A stretch of DNA of 64,000 nt, taken from positions 382,533 through 446,532 of the forward strand of contig CBDCMO010000001.1 in assembly GCA_965219125.1 (NCBI GenBank), in the 5' to 3' direction. Below, piece after piece: positions 1-8,165 of this stretch (positions are counted from its first letter, which is position 1; each line of letters opens with the position of its first letter). The stretch is from JBBSOK01 sp965219125 (GTDB taxonomy: Bacteria; Bacteroidota; Bacteroidia; Flavobacteriales; Flavobacteriaceae). The notes beneath the pieces were generated by a model, which saw nothing but the letters and a program-made list of their open reading frames with translations, had not been told where the DNA came from and made no database searches. The translations under genes and the position numbers were made by a program.

Positions 1-1
1 T

Positions 2-937
2 AGCACTGTTATTACATTGGGCTTAATTGTTGCCTTTATTGAACTTTCACAAATGCTTTACAGGCCTTTGCGCCAAATTGCTGATAAATTTAACAGCTTG
101 CAAATGGGAATGGTTGCCGCAAATAGGGTTTTCGCAATACTGGATACAAAATCCCATATTGATGATTTTGGAACAATCAACATGCCCGAGACGCAAGGTA
201 TAATTGAATTTAAAAATGTTCGTTTTGGGTATAATGAAGATGAAGAAGTGATTAAAGATATTTCTTTTGAAGTAAAATCTGGTGAAACCATTGCAATTGT
301 TGGCTCTACCGGCGCGGGAAAATCTACAATTATCAATTTGTTGAATCGTTTTTATGAAATTAATAGCGGCCAAATTTTAATAGATGATGTAGATATTAAG
401 GAATTTACCTTAAAATCCTTACGCCAACATATAGCCATTGTTTTGCAGGATGTATTTTTATTTGCAGATTCGGTTTTAAATAATATTACGCTAAACGACC
501 CAGATATCACGGAGGCCCAAGTTATTGCAGCAGCAAAAGCAATTGGCGTTGACAAATTTATAAGCTCCTTGCCGGACGGCTACCATTATAATGTAAAAGA
601 GCGCGGCAGTATGCTTTCTTCTGGACAGCGGCAACTTATAGCTTTTTTACGCGCTTATGTTAGCAAACCAAGTATTCTAATTCTAGATGAAGCCACATCT
701 TCTGTCGATTCTTACAGCGAAGAAATGATCCAGACCGCAACCGAGAAAATTACAAAAGGCAGAACTTCAATAGTTATCGCCCACAGATTGGCAACCATTA
801 AAAAAGCTGACAAAATCTTGGTAATGGACGCTGGTAAAATTGTAGAATCTGGTACGCACAAACAATTATTGAAAAAAGAAAATGGCTATTATCGTAATTT
901 GTATGAAGTGCAGTTTATGGCGGAGGAGGTGGTTTAA
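2..937 (+). CDS. ABC exporter, C-terminal part (permease end plus ATPase), 5' truncated by window edge
   Basis: The reading frame is open back to base 2, so the gene begins outside the window; a TTG at 17 is internal. The visible part starts in the last transmembrane/coupling region and continues into a full nucleotide-binding domain. Counting from the TTG, Walker A (GSTGAGKST) lies near residues 96-104, followed by a Q-loop (VLQDVFLF), the signature LSSGQRQ, Walker B (ILILDEAT) and the H-loop (IVIAHRLAT). Fused permease-ATPase architecture of this kind belongs to the MsbA/lipid-drug exporter group, which acts as a dimer in the inner membrane. The substrate cannot be told. The next gene lies 66 bp downstream and is unrelated. 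Confidence 0.9.
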   Translation, partial: STVITLGLIVAFIELSQMLYRPLRQIADKFNSLQMGMVAANRVFAILDTKSHIDDFGTINMPETQGIIEFKNVRFGYNEDEEVIKDISFEVKSGETIAIVGSTGAGKSTIINLLNRFYEINSGQILIDDVDIKEFTLKSLRQHIAIVLQDVFLFADSVLNNITLNDPDITEAQVIAAAKAIGVDKFISSLPDGYHYNVKERGSMLSSGQRQLIAFLRAYVSKPSILILDEATSSVDSYSEEMIQTATEKITKGRTSIVIAHRLATIKKADKILVMDAGKIVESGTHKQLLKKENGYYRNLYEVQFMAEEVV

Positions 938-1003
938 AAAAAGATTATATAACATGCTTTGCAGAAAAAAAGAATAATAAAGAATCTGTAAATTTAGATT
1001 AAC

Positions 1004-1561
1004 ATGAAAAATACAGATAAAATAAGTCTAAACAATGCGTATCGTTTGTTTGAAACAGGAGATATAAAAACTATCGAAGTTGGCAAGATTGCAGGTTTAA
1101 AGCAAATACATAAATATCTGTTTGATGACTTGTATGACTTTGCAGGATTATTTCGGACTCAAAACATTTCAAAAGGAGGTTTCCGATTTGCAAATGCTAT
1201 GTATCTAAATGAAATAGTAGTGAAAATTGAACAAATGCCAGAAAAAACGTTTGATCAAATTATTTCAAAATATGTCGAAATGAATATTGCTCACCCTTTT
1301 TTGGAAGGAAACGGAAGAACAATGCGTATTTGGCTTGATATGATTTTAAAGAAACAACTTCAAAATGTTGTGAATTGGCAGTATGTCGACAAGACCTTAT
1401 ATTTACAAGCTATGGAAAGAAGCCCAATAAATGAGTTGGAAATTAAAACATTACTTTCAGCTAATTTAACAACAGAGATTGAAAGCAGAGAAGTTATATT
1501 TAAGGGAATAGATCAATCCTATTATTATGAAGGTTATGAAAAGGATGATACCGAAGAGTAA
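1004..1561 (+). CDS. Fic family protein AMPylase-type, class III (C-terminal inhibitory helix)
   Basis: 185 residues. The Fic core motif HPFLEGNGRTMR is intact at residues 97-108: His97 is the expected catalytic base and Glu101/Asn103/Arg105 the metal and phosphate ligands. Fic proteins transfer AMP or another nucleotide moiety onto hydroxyl side chains of target proteins. Near the C-terminus (residues 172-177) the sequence SYYYEG fits the inhibitory motif [S/T]xxxE[G/N], so Glu176 probably blocks the ATP site, as in single-domain class III Fic proteins. This explains why no separate antitoxin gene is present: the neighbours are an ABC exporter and cdaA. The target protein is unknown. The family call is firm; the class III call rests on the motif and its position. 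Confidence 0.88.
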   Translation: MKNTDKISLNNAYRLFETGDIKTIEVGKIAGLKQIHKYLFDDLYDFAGLFRTQNISKGGFRFANAMYLNEIVVKIEQMPEKTFDQIISKYVEMNIAHPFLEGNGRTMRIWLDMILKKQLQNVVNWQYVDKTLYLQAMERSPINELEIKTLLSANLTTEIESREVIFKGIDQSYYYEGYEKDDTEE

Positions 1562-1633
1562 GTCGCTAATAAAATTGGCAAATGAAATTAATAGATTTGT
1601 TAAAAATTATACAAGAACACAAATCAAAATAAT

Positions 1634-2407
1634 TTAACTCAAATCCTTTTTCAAAATCCCCGCCAGTTCTTCAAAATCTTCAAAGAGAACAAAATCTGCA
1701 TCTTTCATATAGGATGTTTGTCCGGTTTCTTCGCTAACGACTAAACATACTGCATCCGTTTTTTCAGTAATACCAACCGCTGCGCGATGACGCAGACCAA
1801 AACGAAGCGGTATTTTTCTATCATTGCTTACGGGTAAAATTACGCGGGTAGCGGTAATTCGGTTTTCTTCAATTATTAATGCGCCGTCGTGCAAAGGGCT
1901 GTTTTTAAAAAAGATACTTTCAAGAATTGGCTGGTTTACTTCAACATTCATCTCGTCGCCACTATTTTTTATAAAGTCTAGACTGTTGTTTCGTTTTATC
2001 ACAATTAAAGCGCCCGTTTTACTTTCTCCCATTTTTTTGCAGGCATCAAGTACGGCTGATAAGTTAATTGCAGGACCCGTTTCTTTGCCCAAAAGTTTAA
2101 AATTTCTGAAAAATCGTCGGCGTGCATTGAAATTTGTAGAACCAACCATCAATAAAAATCGCCGTATTTCCTGTTGAAAAACAACAATAAGCGCAAAAGA
2201 ACCGACGCCCAAAAAACCACCTAGAATTTTACTTAGTAGTTCCATTTGCAGCAATTCTGTGAGTTTCCAAATGGCGTAAATTATTACAATACCAATAAAA
2301 ATATTGATGGCAACCGTGCCTTTTACGAGTTTATAAACGTAGTAAAGCAAAATTGCTACCAATAGAATGTCAATAATATCTATTATCCGTATATCTAAAA
2401 ATTCCAA
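1634..2407 (-). CDS. cdaA: Diadenylate cyclase CdaA (DacA), membrane c-di-AMP synthase
   Basis: 257 residues. The N-terminus carries three hydrophobic segments (about residues 10-28, 31-48 and 60-78), followed by a DisA_N-type cyclase domain with GALIVI (132-137), the catalytic LHDGALII (172-179) and RHRAAVG (206-212). It condenses two ATP into cyclic di-AMP at the inner membrane. Length and architecture match the CdaA family. It lies 69 bp downstream of folP on the same strand, an arrangement I recall as common in Bacteroidota. No CdaR/YbbR-like regulator is adjacent, unlike in Firmicutes. Confidence 0.95.
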   Translation of the reverse strand: MEFLDIRIIDIIDILLVAILLYYVYKLVKGTVAINIFIGIVIIYAIWKLTELLQMELLSKILGGFLGVGSFALIVVFQQEIRRFLLMVGSTNFNARRRFFRNFKLLGKETGPAINLSAVLDACKKMGESKTGALIVIKRNNSLDFIKNSGDEMNVEVNQPILESIFFKNSPLHDGALIIEENRITATRVILPVSNDRKIPLRFGLRHRAAVGITEKTDAVCLVVSEETGQTSYMKDADFVLFEDFEELAGILKKDLS

Positions 2408-2476
2408 ATTCGGCTTGTTTTTGTAAAAATAGGTTAATTTAAATAATGATGTAATTTGAAATTATAAAAGGTTCTA

Positions 2477-3322
2477 TCAATTTTCAGTTGAAATATCTTG
2501 TTTCACAGCTTCCACCAATTTCACACATTCCATAGCTTCCTTAACGTCATGAACCCGCAAAATATTTGCGCCGTTTAACAAGGCGATTGTATTTAAAACG
2601 GTTGTTCCGTTTAAAGCTTCTTCAACTTCTATTTCCAAGGTTTTATAAATTAGGGATTTGCGTGAAATTCCAACAACAATTGGCACTTCAAGTATTTTGC
2701 AAACTTTTAGATTTCCCAAAAGCTCCAAACTTTGCTGTGGCGTTTTTGCAAAACCAAAACCTGGATCAAGAAGAATATCATTAATTCCTTCCTTTCTCCC
2801 ATTTAGCAAAATTTTTGAAAGTTCTTTAATAACTTCAACTTTCACATTTTCGTATGTCGCCAAAGAGGACATCGTTTTTGGGTTACCGCGCAAATGCATT
2901 GCAATGTAAGGCACTTTTAATTTGGCGACGGTTTTATACATTTCAATATCCAAACTTCCGCCACTAATATCATTTATAATACAAGCCCCTGCTTCAACGG
3001 CAGCTTTTGCTACTTCACTTCTAAAAGTATCGATGGAAATATATGTATTCGGAAAATGTTGCTCAATTGCTTCAACAGCAGGTAAAACACGTTTTATTTC
3101 TTCTTCAATCGAAATTTCTGTAGCATTTGGGCGCGAGCTGTAACCGCCAACATCTAAAAATGTGGCGCCTTCAGTAAGCATCTTTTCAGCTTGTTTTAAA
3201 ATTTGTGGAATGCCAAATGTTTTTCCGCCGTCATAAAAACTATCGGGCGTAACATTTATAATTCCCATTACTTTGGGATAACTAAGATCTATAAGCTTTC
3301 CCTTGCAATTAATTGTGCTCAA
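2477..3322 (-). CDS. folP: Dihydropteroate synthase
   Basis: 281 residues, full length for the family. The first signature MGIINVTPDSFYDGG covers residues 19-33. The second pterin-binding region (DVGGYSSRP), the IDTFR strand, DISGG, and the GFGFAKT and GISRKS segments are all present. It joins para-aminobenzoate to 7,8-dihydropterin pyrophosphate in cytoplasmic folate synthesis. It is first in a minus-strand pair with cdaA and is divergent from the DUF1599 gene, separated by 53 bp, so the two promoters share this short gap. Confidence 0.96.
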   Translation of the reverse strand: MSTINCKGKLIDLSYPKVMGIINVTPDSFYDGGKTFGIPQILKQAEKMLTEGATFLDVGGYSSRPNATEISIEEEIKRVLPAVEAIEQHFPNTYISIDTFRSEVAKAAVEAGACIINDISGGSLDIEMYKTVAKLKVPYIAMHLRGNPKTMSSLATYENVKVEVIKELSKILLNGRKEGINDILLDPGFGFAKTPQQSLELLGNLKVCKILEVPIVVGISRKSLIYKTLEIEVEEALNGTTVLNTIALLNGANILRVHDVKEAMECVKLVEAVKQDISTEN

Positions 3323-3375
3323 TTTTCTAAATTGGTTTATTTACCCGAAATTTACGCAAAATCTTACACTTAACT

Positions 3376-3909
3376 ATGGCAGATACTTCGGAAGAATATA
3401 ATGACGTTATCGAAAAATGTAGAGCGCTGTATATCAATAAAATGAAGGATTACGGCAGCGCGTGGCGTATTTTAAGATTGCCATCGTTAACCGATCAGAT
3501 TTTTATAAAGGCACAACGTATTCGTGGACTTCAACAAAATGGCGAACGTAAAATTGATGAAGATGAAACTTCAGAATTTATTGGAATTATCAATTACAGT
3601 GTGATGGCGCTTATCCAATTGGATTTGGGAATTGTGGAGCAGCCCGATTTAGATTTGGAGCACGCCACACAGCTTTATGACGAAAAAATTGCCGTGACAA
3701 AGCAGTTAATGTTAGATAAAAATCACGATTATGGCGAAGCTTGGCGCGAAATGCGCGTTTCAAGCTTGACGGATTTGATTCTGCAAAAGTTATTGCGCGT
3801 TAAACAAATTGAAGACAATAAAGGAAAAACGTTGGTAAGTGAAGGTATAGCTGCAAATTATCAAGATATGATTAATTATGCTGTTTTTGCTTTGATTCAT
3901 TTGAAGTAG
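3376..3909 (+). CDS. DUF1599 domain protein with internal duplication
   Basis: 177 residues, cytoplasmic, no signal peptide. The protein consists of two similar halves: residues about 15-85 and 105-177 each contain K(M/N)xDYGxAWR, then (L/V)xSLTDxIxxK, and end in a helix IxNYxVxALI(Q/H)L. This pattern is the DUF1599 family, also listed as nucleotide-modification-associated domain 1; its molecular role is not established. It is divergent from folP and stands at the head of a plus-strand row leading to the DoxX fusion and tpiA. Confidence 0.85.
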   Translation: MADTSEEYNDVIEKCRALYINKMKDYGSAWRILRLPSLTDQIFIKAQRIRGLQQNGERKIDEDETSEFIGIINYSVMALIQLDLGIVEQPDLDLEHATQLYDEKIAVTKQLMLDKNHDYGEAWREMRVSSLTDLILQKLLRVKQIEDNKGKTLVSEGIAANYQDMINYAVFALIHLK

Positions 3910-3920
3910 GTATTGGAAAA

Positions 3921-3953
3921 GACTTAAGACCGCTTCGCTATAAGACGTAGGAC
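3921..3953. repeat. Copy 1 of a dispersed AAGACCGCTTCGCT repeat
   Basis: The core AAGACCGCTTCGCT followed by TAAGACGTAGGAC recurs in inverted orientation at 58683-58722 (GTCCTACGTCTTACGTC, AGCGAAGCGGTCTT) and in degraded form at 39363-39397. All three copies are intergenic. Confidence 0.7.
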
Positions 3954-4050
3954 TTTTGATAAAGATTAGATTTGGTGATAAATTATGAAAATGACTTCAA
4001 TATTTACAAAACCTTAAACGGTAAATTAAAATAATAGAAAAACAGTTAGA

Positions 4051-5757
4051 ATGAGAATACTAATAGGAATAGTACGAATATTTGTAGGTATATTATTTAT
4101 AATCAGTGGCTTAATAAAGTTGAATGATCCAATTGGTTTTTCATTTAAACTTCAGGAATATTTTTCGCCCGAAGTTTTAAATATGCCTGTTTTTGTGCCG
4201 TATGCACTTTTAATTGCAATTTTTGTTGTGATTTTTGAAGTGCTTTTAGGGTTTATGATAATTATCGGTTACGCCAAAAAATTCACGCTTTGGTGTTTGT
4301 TGTTAATGATTGCTTTTTTCACATTCCTAACTTTTTATTCAGCTTATTTCAATAAGGTAACCGATTGTGGTTGCTTTGGCGATGCCATAAAGCTAACGCC
4401 TTGGGAATCCTTTTCTAAAGACGTCGTTCTCTTTGTTTTAATTTTAATTTTATTCTTCGGAAGTAAATATATCCAACCATTTTTTACAAAATTTTCAAGA
4501 AGCATTATAATTTTTGTAGCTTTTATAGGCTGTTTGGGAATTACATATTATGTTTTGGAACACTTACCAATTATAGATTTTCGCGCCTATAAAATTGGAA
4601 AAAATATTGGAGAAGGAATGAGCACGCCAGGGAATGCGCCCAAACCTATTTATGAGTATGTCTGGAAATATGACGTAAATGGCGAAACAAAAACCGTTAC
4701 AAATGAAGGTGCAGATCCCGGAATTGAAGGTAAGTTATTGGGTGTTGAAACAAATGAGATACAAGCAGGTTACATTCCGCCAATCCACGATTTTACAATT
4801 GAACGTGACGATGAAGATTATACAGCCCAATTTTTACAAACCGAAAATTTAGTTGTAGTTATAAGTTACAATCTTGACAGTTCGGACAAAGCTAATTTTG
4901 CGCCAATCCGCGAAATTACCAACGAGGCAATTAAAAATGGGTACACCGTAATTGGCTTATCTTCTTCATCACAAAAAGTGGCAGATAAATTGGCGGAAGA
5001 TCTTAATTTAACATTCAAGTTTTACTTTTGTGATGAGACAACCTTAAAAACAATTGTTAGAAGTAATCCCGGAATTTTAGAATTGAATAAAGGTACAATC
5101 AAACAAAAATTACATTTTAATGATGCGAAGGATTTAAAACTGAGTCCACAAAAGAGTGCAGCCTTAAATTTAGATTTTGAAGTAAAAAAACGATTGGATA
5201 GCATTGCTATTTCGGACCAAAAATACAGATTGTTGATGGAGCCAAAAACCGAAGAAGAAAAGGCGCAATTAATGAAGGATAAAGGACAAACCGAGGAAGA
5301 ATATCGCGCCGAGCTTTGGAAACTGCAAGCAGTAATTGATAGTGCAAATATGGTTTATGTTGAAAAGTATTTTAACGAACACGGCTATCCAGGCAAATCT
5401 GTTGTTGGTGAGCCCACCAATACAGCGGCTTGGTTTGTTTTGCAGCATTCAGACAAAATAGCGCAATATTTCCCACTTATTAAAAAGGCTGGAAAATTCG
5501 GCGAATTACCTTACAATCTTGTAGCAATGATGGAAGACCGCCTTTTAATGGAACAGAATAAACCACAAATTTACGGCACACAAGGCAAACGGATTGGAAA
5601 TGGAAAACCATTTATTTGGCCAATAGAAAATCCAGAAAATGTAAATCAAAGAAGACAAGATGCCGGTTTTAATGAATCAGTTGAGCAATCTGCAAAGAAT
5701 ATTTTTGGAGAAGATTTTGAGTATAAAGTTTTGACAATGGAAGAGATAAAGGCGTAA
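4051..5757 (+). CDS. BT_3928-type DoxX/MauE membrane protein fused to a thioredoxin-like and a DUF6624-like domain
   Basis: 568 residues. Residues 1-170 form a DoxX/MauE-like membrane domain of about five helices with the Cys pair DCGCFGD (Cys106, Cys108), typical of membrane thiol carriers. Residues about 190-360 look like a thioredoxin fold (PIHDFTIERD, LVVVISYN, PIREITNEA) but lack a CxxC, so this domain is probably structural. The C-terminal part (about 385-540) contains GYPGKSVVG, AAWFVLQHSD, MEDRLL and QIYGTQGKR, which I recognise as the DUF6624 pattern. The family is usually near 360 residues, so about 200 residues are added here. The gene leads directly into the permease and thioredoxin genes and suggests a periplasmic redox role. 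Confidence 0.8.
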   Translation: MRILIGIVRIFVGILFIISGLIKLNDPIGFSFKLQEYFSPEVLNMPVFVPYALLIAIFVVIFEVLLGFMIIIGYAKKFTLWCLLLMIAFFTFLTFYSAYFNKVTDCGCFGDAIKLTPWESFSKDVVLFVLILILFFGSKYIQPFFTKFSRSIIIFVAFIGCLGITYYVLEHLPIIDFRAYKIGKNIGEGMSTPGNAPKPIYEYVWKYDVNGETKTVTNEGADPGIEGKLLGVETNEIQAGYIPPIHDFTIERDDEDYTAQFLQTENLVVVISYNLDSSDKANFAPIREITNEAIKNGYTVIGLSSSSQKVADKLAEDLNLTFKFYFCDETTLKTIVRSNPGILELNKGTIKQKLHFNDAKDLKLSPQKSAALNLDFEVKKRLDSIAISDQKYRLLMEPKTEEEKAQLMKDKGQTEEEYRAELWKLQAVIDSANMVYVEKYFNEHGYPGKSVVGEPTNTAAWFVLQHSDKIAQYFPLIKKAGKFGELPYNLVAMMEDRLLMEQNKPQIYGTQGKRIGNGKPFIWPIENPENVNQRRQDAGFNESVEQSAKNIFGEDFEYKVLTMEEIKA

Positions 5758-5759
5758 CC

Positions 5760-6833
5760 TTGACAAAATACATCTTCATAAAAATTGGTTATGCTTTACT
5801 AACGCTTTTTGGGGTTGTAACAATAATATTCTTGCTTTTTACGTCACTTGTTGGCGACCCCGCAAGAATGATGCTCGGTCAAAATGAAACCGCAGAGCAG
5901 TTGGCAGTCGTTAAAAAAAAGTATGGATTTGATCAACCTCTTTCGGTGCAATATATTCGATATTTAAATGATCTTTCACCAATTTCTTTTCACAGTACGC
6001 AGGAAGGAGATTATACATTTTTGTCAGATGGAAAATATGAAGCAAAAAGATTATTTACAATTGGTGAAACTACAACAGTTTTAAAATTTCCTTATTTGCG
6101 GGAATCTTTTCAAAAAAACGGGAAAGAAGTTAGCGCAGTAATAGCAGAAACGTTGCCAAATACTTTTGTATTGGCCGTTTCAGCAATTACTATTGCGTTA
6201 TTAATGGGTGTATTTTTAGGAATTCTTTCTGTATTAAACAAAGATGGAATTATGGATAAAGCAATACAACTAATAAGCACTTTGGGAATGAGCGTTCCCT
6301 CATTTTTCAGTGCAATTTTGTTCGCTTGGTTTTTCGGTTTTGTACTTAAGGAATACACACATTTATCCATGACAGGCAGCTTGTACGAAGTAGATGATTT
6401 TGGGGAAGGCAAACATTTACAATTAAAAAACCTAATCTTACCTGTAATCGTTTTGGGTATTAGACCACTTGCAGTTATAAGTCAACTAATGCGCAATTCG
6501 TTATTGGAAGTTTTGGGCCAAGATTATATTAGGACTGCAAAGGCAAAAGGGCTGTCATTTTACAAAATAATAAAAAGGCATGCTCTGAAAAATTCTTTAA
6601 ATCCTGTTGTGACTGCCATTTCGGGTTGGTTCGCTTCTATGCTTGCAGGAGCGGTTTTTGTAGAATATATTTTTGGTTGGAATGGTTTGGGTAAAGAAAT
6701 TGTTAACGCTTTAAATACGCTAGACTTGCCTATTATTATGGGTGCCGTTTTGGTAATTGCTACATTGTTTATAATAATCAATATTTTTGTAGATATAATT
6801 TATGCTTTATTGGATCCAAAAATTAGTAATTAA
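5760..6833 (+). CDS. DppB/OppB-type ABC transporter permease, single subunit
   Basis: 357 residues, starting at TTG only 2 bp after the preceding stop, so probably co-transcribed and coupled. The N-terminal helix, GDPARMMLGQNET and the coupling region (RNSLLEVLGQDYIRTAKAKGLS, here split for length: EVLGQDYIRTAKAKG at about 246-260) are characteristic of oligopeptide/dipeptide permeases, and six transmembrane segments can be traced. A periplasmic stretch of about 60 residues between helices 1 and 2 (about 60-125) is longer than usual. No DppC, ATPase or binding protein gene is nearby, so partners must lie elsewhere or the protein has another role. Confidence 0.85.
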   Translation: MTKYIFIKIGYALLTLFGVVTIIFLLFTSLVGDPARMMLGQNETAEQLAVVKKKYGFDQPLSVQYIRYLNDLSPISFHSTQEGDYTFLSDGKYEAKRLFTIGETTTVLKFPYLRESFQKNGKEVSAVIAETLPNTFVLAVSAITIALLMGVFLGILSVLNKDGIMDKAIQLISTLGMSVPSFFSAILFAWFFGFVLKEYTHLSMTGSLYEVDDFGEGKHLQLKNLILPVIVLGIRPLAVISQLMRNSLLEVLGQDYIRTAKAKGLSFYKIIKRHALKNSLNPVVTAISGWFASMLAGAVFVEYIFGWNGLGKEIVNALNTLDLPIIMGAVLVIATLFIIINIFVDIIYALLDPKISN

Positions 6834-6854
6834 TTATTTTTTAAAATTTTAAAT

Positions 6855-7340
6855 ATGAAAAAGCTAGTATTTATTTTTCTTCTTATAACTTCATTTATAG
6901 GATTTTCACAAGAAACTTCATTTACAGTTGAAGCTTTGAACGAAAAGTTTTTAACAGTTGAAGGAGAAGCAAATCCGTTTTCAGAAATTCTGAAACAACA
7001 CGAAGGCAAGATGGTTTTTATTGATATTTGGGCAAGTTGGTGTAAAGATTGTATTGCTTCAATGCCAGATATTCATGAACTTCAAAAACAATATGCGGAT
7101 ATCGATTTTATTTTTCTTTCATTGGATAAAAATGATGCAAGCTGGAAAAAAGGCATTGAAAAATATAAAGTTGAAGGTGACAACTATTTTATCAGCGAAG
7201 GTTGGAAAGGTAAATTCTGTGAGTCAATAGATTTAGATTGGATACCCAGATATATGTTGATTGATAAAACTGGAGAAATCCTGGTATATAAGGCAATTAA
7301 GGTAAAAGACAAAACATTGCAAAAGCAATTGAAGCAATAA
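6855..7340 (+). CDS. Secreted thioredoxin-like (TlpA/ResA type) oxidoreductase
   Basis: 161 residues with a signal peptide (residues 1-18, MKKLVFIFLLITSFIGFSQ). The active site is WASWCKDCIASMP with a CKDC pair, followed by the expected cis-Pro region DWIPRYMLID. It is therefore a periplasmic thiol-disulfide exchange protein of the TlpA type. It follows the DoxX fusion and the permease, and a shared function in envelope disulfide chemistry is a reasonable inference. The stop codon lies inside a perfect 19-bp tandem duplication. Confidence 0.88.
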   Translation: MKKLVFIFLLITSFIGFSQETSFTVEALNEKFLTVEGEANPFSEILKQHEGKMVFIDIWASWCKDCIASMPDIHELQKQYADIDFIFLSLDKNDASWKKGIEKYKVEGDNYFISEGWKGKFCESIDLDWIPRYMLIDKTGEILVYKAIKVKDKTLQKQLKQ

Positions 7341-7359
7341 AAAGCAATTGAAGCAATAA
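7322..7359. repeat. 19-bp tandem duplication at the thioredoxin gene stop
   Basis: AAAGCAATTGAAGCAATAA occurs at 7322-7340 and again immediately at 7341-7359. The first copy contains the stop codon, so the duplication does not extend the protein. Confidence 0.9.
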
Positions 7360-7385
7360 ATGGTATAGTTTAAAAAAATGTATAT

Positions 7386-8138
7386 ATGAGAAAGCAAATA
7401 GTGGCCGGAAATTGGAAAATGAATAACGATTTGGCAGAAACCGAAAGATTTATCGCAGATTTTAAACAGCAGGTTATACCTGAAAATGTATCAGTTTTAA
7501 TAGCGCCGGCCTTTACAAATTTGCAACAAGCATTTAATTCTACTAGAAATCATCCGCTAAGTATTGCAGCACAAAATATGCACCAAAGCGAATCCGGTGC
7601 TTTCACAGGCGAAATTTCTGCACAAATGTTGAAAAGTGTTGGAGTTGAAACTGTTATTTTGGGTCACAGTGAAAGAAGGGCTTATTTTAATGAAGACAAC
7701 GAAATTTTAGCTGAAAAGGTGAATACCGCTTTAGAAAATGATATGACCGTAATCTTCTGCTTTGGTGAAGAATTACAAGACAGAAAATCTGATAATCATT
7801 TTAAGGTTGTCGGAAATCAATTAGAAAGTGGCCTATTTCACATTTCCGAAGAAAATTGGAAGAATATTATTTTAGCTTATGAACCAGTTTGGGCAATAGG
7901 CACGGGCGAAACTGCAAGTCCTGAACAGGCACAGGAAATGCATCAATTTATTCGTAAAACTATAGCAGAAAACACCTCGAATAAAATTGCTGACGAAGTT
8001 TCCATTCTTTACGGCGGAAGCGTAAAACCAGAGAATGCCAAAGATATATTTGACAAAAAGGATGTTGACGGTGGCTTAATTGGTGGCGCGGCATTAAAAG
8101 TTGATGATTTTATGAAAATTATCAACGCATTTGCATAA
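7386..8138 (+). CDS. tpiA: Triosephosphate isomerase
   Basis: 250 residues, full length. Catalytic residues are all present: Asn9 and Lys11 in GNWKMN, His94 in ILGHSERR, Glu166 in LAYEPVWAIGTG, and the phosphate-binding loop YGGSVKPEN and GGLIGGAAL near the end. It interconverts dihydroxyacetone phosphate and glyceraldehyde 3-phosphate in cytoplasmic glycolysis. It is followed 27 bp later by prmA. Confidence 0.98.
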   Translation: MRKQIVAGNWKMNNDLAETERFIADFKQQVIPENVSVLIAPAFTNLQQAFNSTRNHPLSIAAQNMHQSESGAFTGEISAQMLKSVGVETVILGHSERRAYFNEDNEILAEKVNTALENDMTVIFCFGEELQDRKSDNHFKVVGNQLESGLFHISEENWKNIILAYEPVWAIGTGETASPEQAQEMHQFIRKTIAENTSNKIADEVSILYGGSVKPENAKDIFDKKDVDGGLIGGAALKVDDFMKIINAFA

Positions 8139-8165
8139 ACATATAATTGATTTTTGAAGACAAAC

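Noticed and set aside
1582..1632. 16-codon frame MKLIDLLKIIQEHKSK after the Fic gene
   Set aside because: Too short to support as a gene, although a cleaned-up start and stop are present.
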